Assembly: GCA_022414725.1 (NCBI GenBank)
Contig: CM039462.1
Location: 182,593,657 to 182,657,656 of the forward strand
Origin: Microglena sp. YARC
Lineage: Eukaryota > Chlorophyta > Chlorophyceae > Chlamydomonadales > Chlamydomonadaceae
Reading direction: 5' to 3'
DNA: 64,000 bases
Shown here piece after piece: positions 31,848 to 44,500 of this stretch; position 1 is the first letter of the stretch, and the number at the start of each line of letters is the position of its first letter. The translations under genes and the position numbers were made by a program. The notes under the pieces are model-generated. The model had not been told where the DNA came from, searched no databases, and saw only the letters and a list, made by a program, of their open reading frames with translations.

Positions 31848-31990
31848 AGCTCCTTCACCCAGTGGTTCAGACTCATCCACAACGATGTCCCTACCAAGGC
31901 TCATCTCTAGGCAAACGTCAGGTAGCATGGGGTCGGAATCCGTGACCACCACAATTTCGTGACTGGCCATAATGTCATCATCCATCATGT
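31848..31990 (-). CDS. Protein kinase, exon with first glycine-loop copy
   Basis: Minus-strand open segment encoding MDDDIMASHEIVVVTDSDPM, LPDVCLEMSLGRDIVVDESE and PLGEGAYGQ. The last part is an intact glycine loop, preceded by an acidic lead-in typical of a kinase domain start. After GGGCAG the donor is altered (tgtagtgtatgt), so splicing straight to the 30796 exon would insert two residues. It may splice before the loop and use a downstream microexon. Upstream boundary not fixed. Confidence 0.6.
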
Positions 31991-32440
31991 GATGTGAACC
32001 CTGTTTTGGGGGGTGGGGTGGGGTGGGGGGATGGTGGGGTGTGTGGGGGGGTCCGTGGGCTAATCTCAAAGGCAAACGACAGGTAGCATGGGGTCGGAAT
32101 CTGAGACCGACAACACCAAAATCTTCGTGGCTGGCCATAAATGTCATCATCCATCGCATGTGATGTGAACCCTGTTTTTTGGGGGTGGGGGGAGGGGGGA
32201 GGGGGGGGGTCCTTCGCTAATCTCAAGGCAAACGACAGAGGTAGCATGGGGTCGGAATCCAAGACCACCACTATGTCGTGGCTGGACAAAATAGTCATCG
32301 TCCATCATATGATGTTTAACCCTGTTCTTTGGGGTGGGGGGAGGGGGGTACGGGGGGGGTCCTTGGCTATCTCAAAGGCAAACGACAGGTAGCATGGGGT
32401 CGGAATCGAGACCCCACAATGTCGTGGAATCTAAGTTGGT
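31991..32440 (-). repeat. Upstream copies of the ASHEIVVVTDSDP exon segment
   Basis: Three further copies, about 110-120 bp apart, of the segment coding for MDDDIMASHEIVVVTDSDPM. The copy at about 32230-32300 reads SSHDIVVVLDSDPM; the others are frameshifted. Spacers are G-rich on the plus strand (ggggtggggggagggggg), which is C-rich in the gene's sense, as expected before acceptors. Confidence 0.82.
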
Positions 32441-32509
32441 CAAATACGTAGTGTGTGAAACCTTTTTGTGTGACGATCAATCGTCTTGGGAATAGATCCT
32501 TCATGCGGT

Positions 32510-32810
32510 GGTGTGGGTTGTTATTGTTTTGTGTGAGGTGCATTGTGTATTGTTGTTGTTTTGCTGTTTCGCCTCTTGTTGTGATTTGGCTTTGTTTTGA
32601 TATGTTCGTGTTGTTGGGTTTTTGATTGTTTATATGATGCTGTGGTGTCTGTGTTTGTGGTTGGTGGCTGTTTGTTGCATTTGCTGTTGTTGTTGTTGGT
32701 TGTTGTTGGCTGTTGTTGTTGTTGTTGTTGTTGTTTTTTGGGAGTTGTTTTGATGTGCTTGTTGTTGCGTTGTTTGCTGTGTTGCTGTTGTTGCTGTTGT
32801 TTGCTGTTGT

Positions 32811-32846
<36 letters not shown>

Positions 32847-33308
32847 GGTGTTTGTTGTTGTTGTTGTTTGTTGTGGGGAAGGTATAGTTGTTGGGGTGCG
32901 TTAGTCGTAAGGGGTAGTGTGTTGTTGCTGTTGCTGTTGCGTTTGTTTTGTTTTTGTTTTGTTTGTTGTGTTGTTTGTTGTTGTTTTGTTGTTGTTGGTT
33001 GTTGTTGTTGTTGGGAAAGGTATAGTTTGTTATGGAGGTGCGTTGTGTGTTTGCAAGGGGGTAGTGTGTTGTGTTGTGCTGTTTGTTGCTGTTGTTGCTG
33101 TTGTTGTTGTTGTTGGGGGGGATGGGGGGGTGGGGGGTATGTTCTGGGTGTGTTGTTGAGGTTGTTGGGTGGTAGTGTGTTGTTGTTGTTCTTTGGGGGT
33201 GGGGGGGTGGGGGGTATTGTTGTTGTTGATGGGGTGGGGTGCGTGGGTGGGTGGGTGGGGTGGGGGGGAGGAAGGGATGGGGCTGTCGTAGGTTTTTGGG
33301 TGGTGGTG

Positions 33309-33339
<31 letters not shown>

Positions 33340-33365
33340 GGGGGGTGGAGGGGGTGGGAAAGCCA
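32510..33365 (-). repeat. (TTG)n low-complexity intron or spacer
   Basis: ttg-rich DNA with ggtatagttgttgggg and gggggtgggg interruptions. No coding signal beyond compositional frames. Confidence 0.88.
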
Positions 33366-33414
33366 GGTAGGTGAGCTGCCTAGAACTGCTACTCAAAGCT
33401 GTAACAACGACGCA

Positions 33415-33540
33415 CATGTTACAACCAACATCTGTGCAAGCAACAAATCCTGTGCAGAGGCCTGATCACACGAAATAAAACCTGCTTCAGCTAGTTTGTC
33501 AACCAGGGTCTTCCCGCCGCCCACAACACCCCACTCATCC
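33415..33540 (-). CDS. Exon-like open segment, unassigned
   Basis: On the minus strand one frame reads VVGGGKTLVDKLAEAGFISC then DQASAQDLLLAQMLVV, in non-repetitive sequence. A degenerate copy of its start (ctctggttgtcaaatt) lies at 33755-33790, the exon-edge pattern seen elsewhere. It could be an upstream exon of the kinase gene or part of another minus-strand gene. No family recognised. Confidence 0.35.
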
Positions 33541-33559
33541 CCCCCTTCTCCTATGCCCC

Positions 33560-33985
33560 CCCTTCTCTACCCCCGCCCCCCCCCCCTGCATACATGCCCC
33601 AGCACCCCCCCCGCGCATCACCAGTGACAACAGCAACACACACAAGATGGCTTTGACTCTGATATTTATATACATGATGTGCAGGGGGGGGAAGGGGGAG
33701 GGGGGATGTCAAACAACCACAATCCAGTTGCAGAACACACTCACCAGGCTTATGTTTTAATTTGACAACCAGAGTCCCCCCGCCCGCCCCAAGATCCCCC
33801 CCTTCTCTATCCTAATGTGCAGGGGGGGAGGGGGGAGGGGGATGGGGGAATGGGGGATGGGGGGATGTCCAACAACCACAACTGTGGCCAGAAACCACAC
33901 TCACGAGTGTGATTTGACTCTGATAGTTGTCCTCCGCCAGCAATACATGGGCCTCCCCCCCCCTGCATACTGCCCCCCCGCTGCG
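33560..33985 (-). repeat. Degenerate repeat copies of flanking exon-like segments
   Basis: C-rich and G-rich spacers with copies of aactatcagagtcaaatcac / atatcagagtcaaagcc-type sequence near 33640, 33745 and 33920, related to 34020-34040. No intact frame. Confidence 0.6.
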
Positions 33986-33989
33986 CATC

Positions 33990-34182
33990 AGTGCAAGCAA
34001 CACACTCAGGCAGTTGGCTTTGACTCTGATAGTGTGTAAGTTTGTACTCCCCAGCATTTACATGGAATGGACCACACCCGCAGCTGCCAGAGAAACTCAT
34101 TCGGGGGTGACCAGCACCAGGAGACTCCTTCGGTAATTCATAAACGACAATGAGCTGGTGGTATTCGTCGTGCATCAGGGCT
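33990..34182 (-). CDS. Exon-like open segment (ALMHDEYHQLIVVYELP), unassigned
   Basis: The minus strand reads ALMHDEYHQLIVVYELPKES then PGAGHPRMSFSGSCGCG, followed by GPFHVNAGEYKLTHYQSQ, with no stop. Its start (gccctgatgcacgacg) is copied upstream at 34285-34320 and 34410-34440, each after a cccc...tgcag acceptor. I do not recognise the protein. Possible N-terminal exon of the kinase gene. Confidence 0.4.
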
Positions 34183-34534
34183 CTCAGGGGAGGGAGGGGT
34201 GGGGGTGGGGGGGCTTGATGGAGTGTGTGTGTGTTGTGTGTGGGGGGTCGGGGGGGGGGGGGGACTCCGATTCTCGGTACGACATAAAGCCTGGTGGTAT
34301 TCGTGTGCATCAGGATCTGCAAGGGGAGGGAAGGGGGGTGGGGGTGGGGGGCTGATGGAGTGGTGTGGGGGGGGGGGAAGGGGGCAGGGAGGGACTCCGA
34401 TGTTTGACAAAATTAGCCTGGTGTATTTCGTGTGCATCAGGCTCTGCAGGGGGTGGGGGATATTAAGGGGGTGATGGAGTATTTGTGGTGTGTGTGTGTA
34501 TGTTGTGTGTGTGAGTGTGTGTGTGTGTTGGGGG
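34183..34534 (-). repeat. Acceptor-edge copies and G-rich spacer before the gap
   Basis: Two copies of ctgatgcacacgaataccac with tgcag acceptors, separated by ggggtgggggtggggggc-type DNA. It ends in a (gt)n run at the assembly gap. Confidence 0.7.
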
Positions 34535-35534
34535 NNNNNNNNNNNNNNNNNNNNNNNNNNNNNNNNNNNNNNNNNNNNNNNNNNNNNNNNNNNNNNNNNN
34601 NNNNNNNNNNNNNNNNNNNNNNNNNNNNNNNNNNNNNNNNNNNNNNNNNNNNNNNNNNNNNNNNNNNNNNNNNNNNNNNNNNNNNNNNNNNNNNNNNNNN
34701 NNNNNNNNNNNNNNNNNNNNNNNNNNNNNNNNNNNNNNNNNNNNNNNNNNNNNNNNNNNNNNNNNNNNNNNNNNNNNNNNNNNNNNNNNNNNNNNNNNNN
34801 NNNNNNNNNNNNNNNNNNNNNNNNNNNNNNNNNNNNNNNNNNNNNNNNNNNNNNNNNNNNNNNNNNNNNNNNNNNNNNNNNNNNNNNNNNNNNNNNNNNN
34901 NNNNNNNNNNNNNNNNNNNNNNNNNNNNNNNNNNNNNNNNNNNNNNNNNNNNNNNNNNNNNNNNNNNNNNNNNNNNNNNNNNNNNNNNNNNNNNNNNNNN
35001 NNNNNNNNNNNNNNNNNNNNNNNNNNNNNNNNNNNNNNNNNNNNNNNNNNNNNNNNNNNNNNNNNNNNNNNNNNNNNNNNNNNNNNNNNNNNNNNNNNNN
35101 NNNNNNNNNNNNNNNNNNNNNNNNNNNNNNNNNNNNNNNNNNNNNNNNNNNNNNNNNNNNNNNNNNNNNNNNNNNNNNNNNNNNNNNNNNNNNNNNNNNN
35201 NNNNNNNNNNNNNNNNNNNNNNNNNNNNNNNNNNNNNNNNNNNNNNNNNNNNNNNNNNNNNNNNNNNNNNNNNNNNNNNNNNNNNNNNNNNNNNNNNNNN
35301 NNNNNNNNNNNNNNNNNNNNNNNNNNNNNNNNNNNNNNNNNNNNNNNNNNNNNNNNNNNNNNNNNNNNNNNNNNNNNNNNNNNNNNNNNNNNNNNNNNNN
35401 NNNNNNNNNNNNNNNNNNNNNNNNNNNNNNNNNNNNNNNNNNNNNNNNNNNNNNNNNNNNNNNNNNNNNNNNNNNNNNNNNNNNNNNNNNNNNNNNNNNN
35501 NNNNNNNNNNNNNNNNNNNNNNNNNNNNNNNNNN
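34535..35534. other. Assembly gap (1000 N)
   Basis: Exactly 1000 unknown bases, so the size is probably conventional. It sits at the edge of the 100-bp satellite. Confidence 0.99.
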
Positions 35535-38500
35535 TACGCCACTCACCTGCACTTGGAGCCCTTCTACCTGAACTAATCGTGTAATTCCAGCACCCAGAAG
35601 CCAGAGCCTAAGCATAATTTTAGATGACATGATCCTAGCCCACCCACCATGCACTGAGCCCTTTCTACCTGAACTACATCGTGTAATTCAGCACCAGAAG
35701 CCAGAGCCTTAAGCATAATTTTAGGCATGACATGATCCTAGCCCACCACCTGGCACTGACCCTTGTACCTGACTACGTTTTAATTCAGCCCAGAATCCAG
35801 AGCCTTGCCACTATTGTGCATGTTATGATCCTAGCCCACCACCTGCACTGAGCCTTCTACCTGACTACATCGTGTAATTCCAGCACCAGAAAGCCAGAGC
35901 CTACATAATTGTAGCATGACAGATCCTAGCCCACCGCCACCTGCACTGGCCCTTCTACCTGAACTACGTGTGTAATTCAGCACCAGAATCCAGAGCCGTT
36001 GCACTAATTGTTAGATTATTGATCTAGCCCACTCACCCCTGCACTGGAGCCCTTTCTTCCTGAACTTAATGTGTAATTCAGCACCAGAAGCCAGAGCCTA
36101 GCATAATTTTTTATAGCTATGACATGACCTAGCCCACCACCTGCAACTGAGCCCTTTCTACCTGAACTACACGTGTAATTCAGCACCCAGAAGCCAGAGC
36201 CTAGGCATATGTAGCATGACATGATCCTAGCCACCCACCTGCACTGAGCCCTCTACCTGAAACTACGTTGTGTAATTTCGAGCACCAGAATCCAGAAGCT
36301 CTCTGCACTATTTGTAGCATTGTTGTGATCCTAGCCCACTTCACCTGCACTGAAGCCCTTTCTTACCTGACTATACATCGTGTAATTTCAGCACCAGAAG
36401 CCAGAGCCTAGCATTAATTTTGTAGCTAATGACATGACTCCAGCCCACCCACCTGCCACTTGACCCTTTCTACCTGAAACTACGTTGTGTAATTCAGCAC
36501 CAGATCCAGAGCCTTGCACTAATTGAGCATGTATGTTCCTAAGTTGTAGGCATGTTGTGTCCCACTCACCTAGCGCCACTTACTACTCGAGCCCTTTCTT
36601 TCCTGAACTTACATCGTGTAATTAGCACCAGAAGCCAGAGCCTAGCAATAATGTAGCATGACATCTGCACTTGGAGCCCTTCGTTTGTGTATCAGCCTTG
36701 AATCCGAGACTTGCACTATCGTTGATCCTAGCCATCAATCTTGGCCCTTTTCACGTGCACTGTAGTTCAGCCGAAGCCAGAGCTCACATAATTTGTAGCA
36801 TGGACATTGATCCTAGCCCACACCTGCACTGAGACCCTTTTCTACCTGAACTTACATTGGTGTAATTCAGCACACAGAATGCCAGAGCCTTTCACTATTT
36901 GTAGCATGATCGACTAGCCACCACTGCACTGAGCCTTTCTACCTGAACTAATCGGTAATTCTAGCACGCAGTAGCCCAGACTAGCATAAATTTGTAGCTA
37001 TGACATGATCCTGCCCACCCCACCTGCATGGAGCCTTTCTACCTGAACTACGTTGTGTAATTCAGCTTCAGTGTACCAGAATCCAGAGCCTTGCACTATT
37101 TTGGTAGCATGTTGTGATCTAGCCCACTCACCTGCACTGAGCTTTCTACCTGAAAATTCAGCACCAGAAGCCAGAGCCTAGCATTGTAGCATGTTATGAT
37201 CCTAGCCCACCCACCTGCACTGAGCCCTTTCTACCTGAACTACATTGTGTAATTCAGCACCAAGAATCCAGAGCCTGCACATTCTGCTAGCATAATTGTA
37301 GCATACATGATCCTAGCCACCCCACCTGCACTGACCCTTTCTACCTGAACTACATCGTGTAATTCAGCACCAAAGCCAGCACATAAATTGTAGCAATGAA
37401 GAAAGCCCACCCACCCAGATCCCTTCTAGCCGTGTGTAATTTCAGCACTAGCTTGCATATGTTTATTTGCCCACTCACCTGCACGAGCCATTTCTACTAT
37501 GTTAATTCACATGATCCATATTGTTAGCATGGACATATCAGCCACACCTGCACTGAGCCCTTTCTACCTGAACTACGTTGTGTAATCAGCACCAGAATCA
37601 GCACCAAATGTTGTCCAGAATCACCCTAATTGGTAGCACTGAGCCCATCACCTCACTGAACCCTTCTCAAACCCACGGTGTAATCAGCACCAGAAGCAGA
37701 GCCTATGCATAATTTGTACCAGAAGCATGCAAATTTACGCCCACCCACTAGCATGCTTCTACTGATCCGTTTGTGTAGCCCAGACTCACCTGCACTATTT
37801 GTAGTATGTTATGATCCTACCCCCATCACCTGCCTTTCTACCGTTGTGTAATTCACACTAGGCTGCTCATCAGCACCCAAGCCCAGAGCCTAGGCATATT
37901 TGTGTAGCGTCATTGCACGTGAGCCTTTTCTCCCTGCCCACCCCCACCTCCCGCCCCCTATTTGTATTCAGAGCCGCCTTTCTAGCCATTGTGTAATTCA
38001 GCCTAGCATAGCAGTTTGTGATTTGCCCACTGCATGACCCCACCTTCCTTGAAGCCCCCCCCCCCAGAAGCCACCCATATGTACCTGCATCCTGAGCACT
38101 CGAGCCTTTCTACCTGAACTACAGTTGTTGTAATTCAGACCAGTGTAATTAGCATGTTGTGACAGAATCAGAACTACAGCCCGTGTAACTTCACGGGACC
38201 CAGAAGCCAGAGCACATTGTAGCATGTTTCCTGCTACGCCCCACCTGCACCTGAGCCCTTTCTCTCTGCTAATTTCAGACTCACCTGCACTAGCATAATT
38301 TCCATGTATGATTAGCCCACTCTGCACTGAGCCCCTGAACTACATCGTGTAATTAGCAGCCAGCACATAATTTGCCAATCCTACATAATTTTTGTAGCAT
38401 GATCATGATCCTAGCCCACCACCTGCATGGGAATCCCTTTCTGAACTAACTCGTTGTGCTAATTCAGCAAGCCAGAAATCCCAGAGCCGTTGCATATTTT

Positions 38501-41500
38501 ACAATGTTTGATCTGCCCACTCATGATATCCTACCTGCCCACTCACCATCGATGTGATCGCTGAGACCCCAGAAACAGAGCTAGCAATATATTGTAAGCG
38601 TGTAATTCAGCACCAAGCAAGCAGAATCCTAGCCACCCCACCTGCCATTAAAATTTGTAGAATGACTGATGCCTTAGCCCAGCACCTCTACCTGAACTAC
38701 GTTTTGTGTAAATCAGGCACCTAGAATCCAGAGGCTTGCACTATTTGTAGCATGTTGTGATCCTAGCCCACTCACCTGCACGAGCCCTTTCTACCTGAAC
38801 GTTGTGAGTAATTCAGCACCAGAAGCCAGACCCAGGCATAATTTGTTGACAATTCAGCCCACCCACCATAGAAGCTTTCACCTGAGCCTAGCATAATTTG
38901 TAGCATGACCTGCATGACCTCTAATCGTGTAAATTAGTCAGGAAGGTAGCCGTGATGGGAACACCCCACAGAATGCTGCACTGAGCCCTTTTTCTACCTG
39001 AACTACGAATCCATTGCACTTATTTGTAATGTTGTTCAGCACTCCCTGCTAGATTCTTAATGCCAGTAATTCAGGCTTGCTCTAATTGTTAGCATGTTGT
39101 GATGAGACCCCTAGCCCAACTCACAATGAACTGCTAACTGAACACCTACACATCAGCCCTTTCTTCCTGAACTACATTGTGTAATTCAGCACCAGAAGCC
39201 AGAGCCTAGGCATAATTTGTAGCATGACATGATCCTAGCCCACCCACCTGCACTGAGCCCCTTCTACCTGAACTACGTTGTGTAATTCAGCACCAGAATC
39301 CAGAGGCCTTGCACTATTTGTAGCATGTTGTGATCCTAGCCCACTCACCTGCACTGACCCCTTTCTACCTGAACTACATCGTGTAATTTCAGCACAGAAG
39401 CCAGAGCCTAGCATAATTTGTAGCATGCCCACCCACATGCCCTTTCTATCCTAGCCCACCTATGTAGCATGATTATGACCTAGGCACTGAGCCCCCCTTT
39501 TCTACCCGCCTGAACTACGTTGTGTCAATTCAGCACCAGAATCCAGAGCCTTGCATTATTTGTAGCATGTTGTGATCCTAGCCCACTCACCTGCACTGAG
39601 CCCTTTCTACCTGAACTACATCGTGTAATTCAGCACCAGAAGCCAGAGCCTAGCATAATTTGTAGCATGACATGATCCTAGCCCACCCACCTGCACTGAG
39701 CCCTTTTCTACCTGAACTACGTTGTGTAATCAGCACCAGAATCCAGAGCCTTTGCACTATTGTAGCATGTTGTGATCCTAGCCCACTCACCTGCACTGAG
39801 CCCTTTCTTCCTGAACTACATTCGTGTAATTCAGCACCAAGAAGCCAGAGCCTAGCATAATTTGTAGCATGACATGATCCTAGCCACCCACCTGCACTGA
39901 GCCCTTTCTACCTGAACTACTTGTGTAATTCAGCCACCAGAATCCAGAGCCTTGCACTATTTGTAGCATGTTGTGATCCTAGCCCACTCACCTGCACTGA
40001 GCCCTTTCTTCCTGAACTACATCGTGTAATTCAGCACCAGAAGCCAGAGCCTAGCATAATTTGTAGCATGACATGATCCTAGCCCACCCACCTGCACTGA
40101 GCCCTTTCTACCTGAACTGACGTGTGTAATTCAGCACCAGAATCCAGAGCTTGCACTATTTGTAGCATGCTTTGTGATCCTAGCCCACTCACCTGCACTG
40201 AGCCCTTTCTACCTGAACTACATTGTGTAATTCAGCACCAGAAGCCAGAGCCTGCATAATTTGTAGCATGACATGATCCTAGCCCACCCACCTGCACTGA
40301 GCCCTTCTACTAACTACGTTGTGTAATTCAGCACCAGAATCCAGAGCCTTGCACTAATTGTAGCATGTTATGATCCTAGCCCACTCACCTGCACTGAGCC
40401 CTTTCTTCCTGAACTACATCGTGTAATTCAGCACCAGAAGCCAGAGCCTAGCATAATTTGTAGCATGACATGATCCTAGCCCACCCACCTGCACTGAGCC
40501 CTTTCTACCTGAACTACGTTGTGTAATTCAGCACCAGAATCCAGAGCCTTGCACTATTTGTAGCATGTTGTGATCCTAGCCCACTCACCTGCACTGCAGC
40601 CCTTTCTTCCTGAACTACATCGTGTAATTCAGCACCAGAAGCCAGAGCCTAGCATAATTTGTAGCATGACATGATCCTAGCCCACCCACCTGCACTGAGC
40701 CCTTCTACTGAACTACGTTGTGTAATTCAGCACCAGAATCCAGAGGCCTTGCACTATTTGTAGCATGTTTGATCCTAGCCCACTCACCTGCACTGAGCCC
40801 TTTCTACCTGAACTACATCGTGTAATTCAGCACCAGAAGCCAGAGCCTAGCATAATTTGTAGCATGACATGATCCTAGCCCACCCACCTGCACTGAGCCC
40901 TTTCTACCTGAACTACGTTGTGTAATTCAGCACCAGAATCCAGAGCCTTGCACTATTTGTAGCATGTTGTGATCCTAGCCCACTCACCTGCACTGAGCCC
41001 TTTCTACCTGAACTACATCGTGTAATTCAGCACCAGAAGCCAGAGCCTAGCATAATTTGTAGCATGACATGATCCTAGCCCACCCACCTGCACTGAGCCC
41101 TTTCTACCTGAACTACGTTGTGTAATTCAGCACCAGAATCCAGAGCCTTGCACTAGCATTTGTAGCATGATATGATGATCCTAGCCCACTCACCTGCACT
41201 GAGCCCTTTCTTACCTGAACTACATCGTGTAATTCAGCACCAGAAGCCAGAGCCTAGCATAATTTGTAGCATGACATGATCCTAGCCCACCCACCTGCAC
41301 TGAGCCCTTTCTACCTGAACTACGTTGTGTAATTCAGCACCAGAATCCAGAGCCTTGCACTATTTGTAGCATGTTGTGATCCTAGCCCACTCACCTGCAC
41401 TGAGCCCTTTCTTCCTGAACTACATCGTGTAATTCAGCACCAGAAGCCAGAGCCTAGCATAATTTGTAGCATGACATGATCCTAGCCCACCCACCTGCAC

Positions 41501-44500
41501 TGAGCCCTTTCTACCTGAACTACGTTGTGTAATTCAGCACCAGAATCCAGAGCCTTGCACTAATTTGTAGCATGTTGTGATCCTAGCCCACTCACCTGCA
41601 CTGAGCCCTTTCTACCTGAACTACATCGTGTAATTTCAGCACCAGAAGCCAGAGCCTAGCATAATTTGTAGCATGACATGATCCTAGCCCACCCACCTGC
41701 ACTGAGCCCTTTCTACCTGAACTACGTTGTGTAATTCAGCACTAGAATCCAGAGCCTTGCACTATTTGTAGCATGTTGTGATCCTAGCCCACTCACCTGC
41801 ACTGAGCCCTTTCTACCTGAACTACATCGTGTAATTCAGCACCAGAAGCCAGAGCCTAGCATAATTTGTAGCATGACATGATCCTAGCCCACCCACCTGC
41901 ACTGAGCCCTTTCTACCTGAACTACGTGTGTAATTCAGCACCAGAATCCAGAGCCTTGCACTATTTGTAGCATGTTGACCCTAGCCACTCACCTGCACTG
42001 ATCTAGCCCCTTTCTTACCTGAACTACATCGTGTAATTCAGCACCAGAAGCCAGAGCCTAGCATAATTTGTAGCATGACATGATCCTAGCCCACCCACCT
42101 GCACTGAGCCCTTTCTACCTGAAACTACGTTTGTGTAATTCAGCACCAGAATCCAGAGCCTTGCACTATTGTAGCATGTTGTGATCCTAGCCCACTCACC
42201 TGCACTGAGCCCTTTCTACCTGAACTACATCGTGTAATTCAGCACCAGAAGCCAGAGCCTAGCATAATTTGTAGCATGACATGATCCTAGCCCACCCACC
42301 TGCACTGAGCCCTTTCTACCTGAACTACGTTGTGTAATTCAGCACCAGAATCCAGAGCCTTGCACTATTTGTAGCATGTTGTGATCCTAGCCCACTCACC
42401 TGCACTGAGCCCTTTCTACCTGAACTACATCGTGTAATTCAGCACCAGAAGCCAGAGCCTAGCATAATTTGTAGCATGACATGATCCTAGCCCACCCACC
42501 TGCACTGAGCCCTTTCTACCTGAACTACGTTGTGTAATTCAGCACCAGAATCCAGAGCCTTGCACTATTTTGTAGCATGTTGTGATCCTAGCCCACTCAC
42601 CTGCACTGAGCCCTTTCTCCTGAACTACATCGTGTAATTTCAGCACCAGAAGCCAGAGCCTAGCATAATTTGTAGCATGACATGATCCTAGCCCACCCAC
42701 CTGCACTGAGCCCTTTCTACCTGAACTACGTTGTGTAATTCAGCACCAGAATCCAGAGCCTTGCACTAATTTGTAGCATGTTGTGATCCTAGCCCACTCA
42801 CCTGCACTGAGCCCTTTCTACCTGAACTACATCGTGTAATTCAGCACCAGAAGCCAGAGCCTAGCATAATTTGTAGCATGACATGATCCTAGCCCACCCA
42901 CCTGCACTGAGCCCTTTCTACCTGAACTACGTTGTGTAATTCAGCACCAGAATCCAGAGCCTTGCACTATTTGTAGCATGTTGTGATCCTAGCCCACTCA
43001 CCTGCACTGAGCCCTTTCTACCTGAACTACATCGTGTAATTCAGCACCAGAAGCCAGAGCCTAGCATAATTTTGTAGCATGACATGATCCTAGCCCACCC
43101 ACCTGCACTGAGCCCTTTCTACCTGAACTACGTTGTGTAATTCAGCACCAGAATCCAGAGCCTTGCACTATTTGTAGCATGTTGTGATCCTAGCCCACTC
43201 ACCTGCACTGAGCCCTTTCTACCTGAACTACATCGTGTAATTCAGCACCAGAAGCCAGAGCCTAGCATAATTTGTAGCATGACATGATCCTAGCCCACCC
43301 ACCTGCACTGAGCCCTTTCTACCTGAACTACGTTTGTGTAATTCAGCACCAGAATCCAGAGCCTTGCACTAATTTGTAGCATGTTGTGATCCTAGCCCAC
43401 TCACCTGCACTGAGCCCTTTCTTCCTGAACTACATTCGTGTAATTCAGCACCAGAAGCCAGAGCCTAGCATAATTTGTAGCATGACATGATCCTAGCCCA
43501 CCCACCTGCACTGAGCCCTTTCTACCTGAACTACGTTGTGTAATCAGCACCAGAATCCAGAGCCTTGCACTAATTTGTAGCATGTTGTGATCCTAGCCCA
43601 CTCACCTGCACTGAGCCCTTTCTACCTGAACTACATCGTGTAATCAGCCACCAGAAGCCAGAGCCTAGCATAATTTGTAGCATGACATGATCCTAGCCCA
43701 CCCACCTGCACTGAGCCCTTTCTACCTGAACTACGTTGTGTAATTCAGCACCAGAATCCAGAGCCTTGCACTATTTGTAGCATGTTGTGATCCTAGCCCA
43801 CTCACCTGCACTGAGCCCTTTCTACCTGAACTACATCGTGTAATTCAGCACCAGAAGCCAGAGCCTAGCATAATTTGTAGCATGACATGATCCTAGCCCA
43901 CCCACCTGCACTGAGCCCTTTCTACCTGAACTACGTTGTGTAATTCAGCACCAGAATCCAGAGCCTTGCACTATTTGTAGCATGTTGTGATCCTAGCCCA
44001 CTCACCTGCACTGAGCCCTTTCTACCTGAACTACATTCGTGTAATTCAGCACCAGAAGCCAGAGCCTAGCATAATTTGTAGCATGACATGATCCTAGCCC
44101 ACCCACCTGCACTGAGCCCCTTTCTACCTGAACTACGTTGTGTAATTCAGCACCAGAATCCAGAGCCTTGCACTATTTGTAGCATGTTGTGATCCTAGCC
44201 CACTCACCTGCACTGAGCCCTTTCTACCTGAACTACATCGTGTAATTCAGCACCAGAAGCCAGAGCCTAGCATAATTTGTAGCATGACATGATCCTAGCC
44301 CACCACCTGCACTGAGCCCTTTCTACCTGAACTACGTTGTGTAATTCAGCACCAGAATCCAGAGCCTTGCACTATTTGTAGCATGTTGTGATCCTAGCCC
44401 ACTCACCTGCACTGAGCCCTTTCTACCTGAACTACATCGTGTAATTCAGCACCAGAAGCCAGAGCCTAGCATAATTTGTAGCATGACATGATCCTAGCCC

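Noticed and set aside
34432..35654. Open frames crossing the gap
   Set aside because: They consist of 1000 N with short low-complexity ends.
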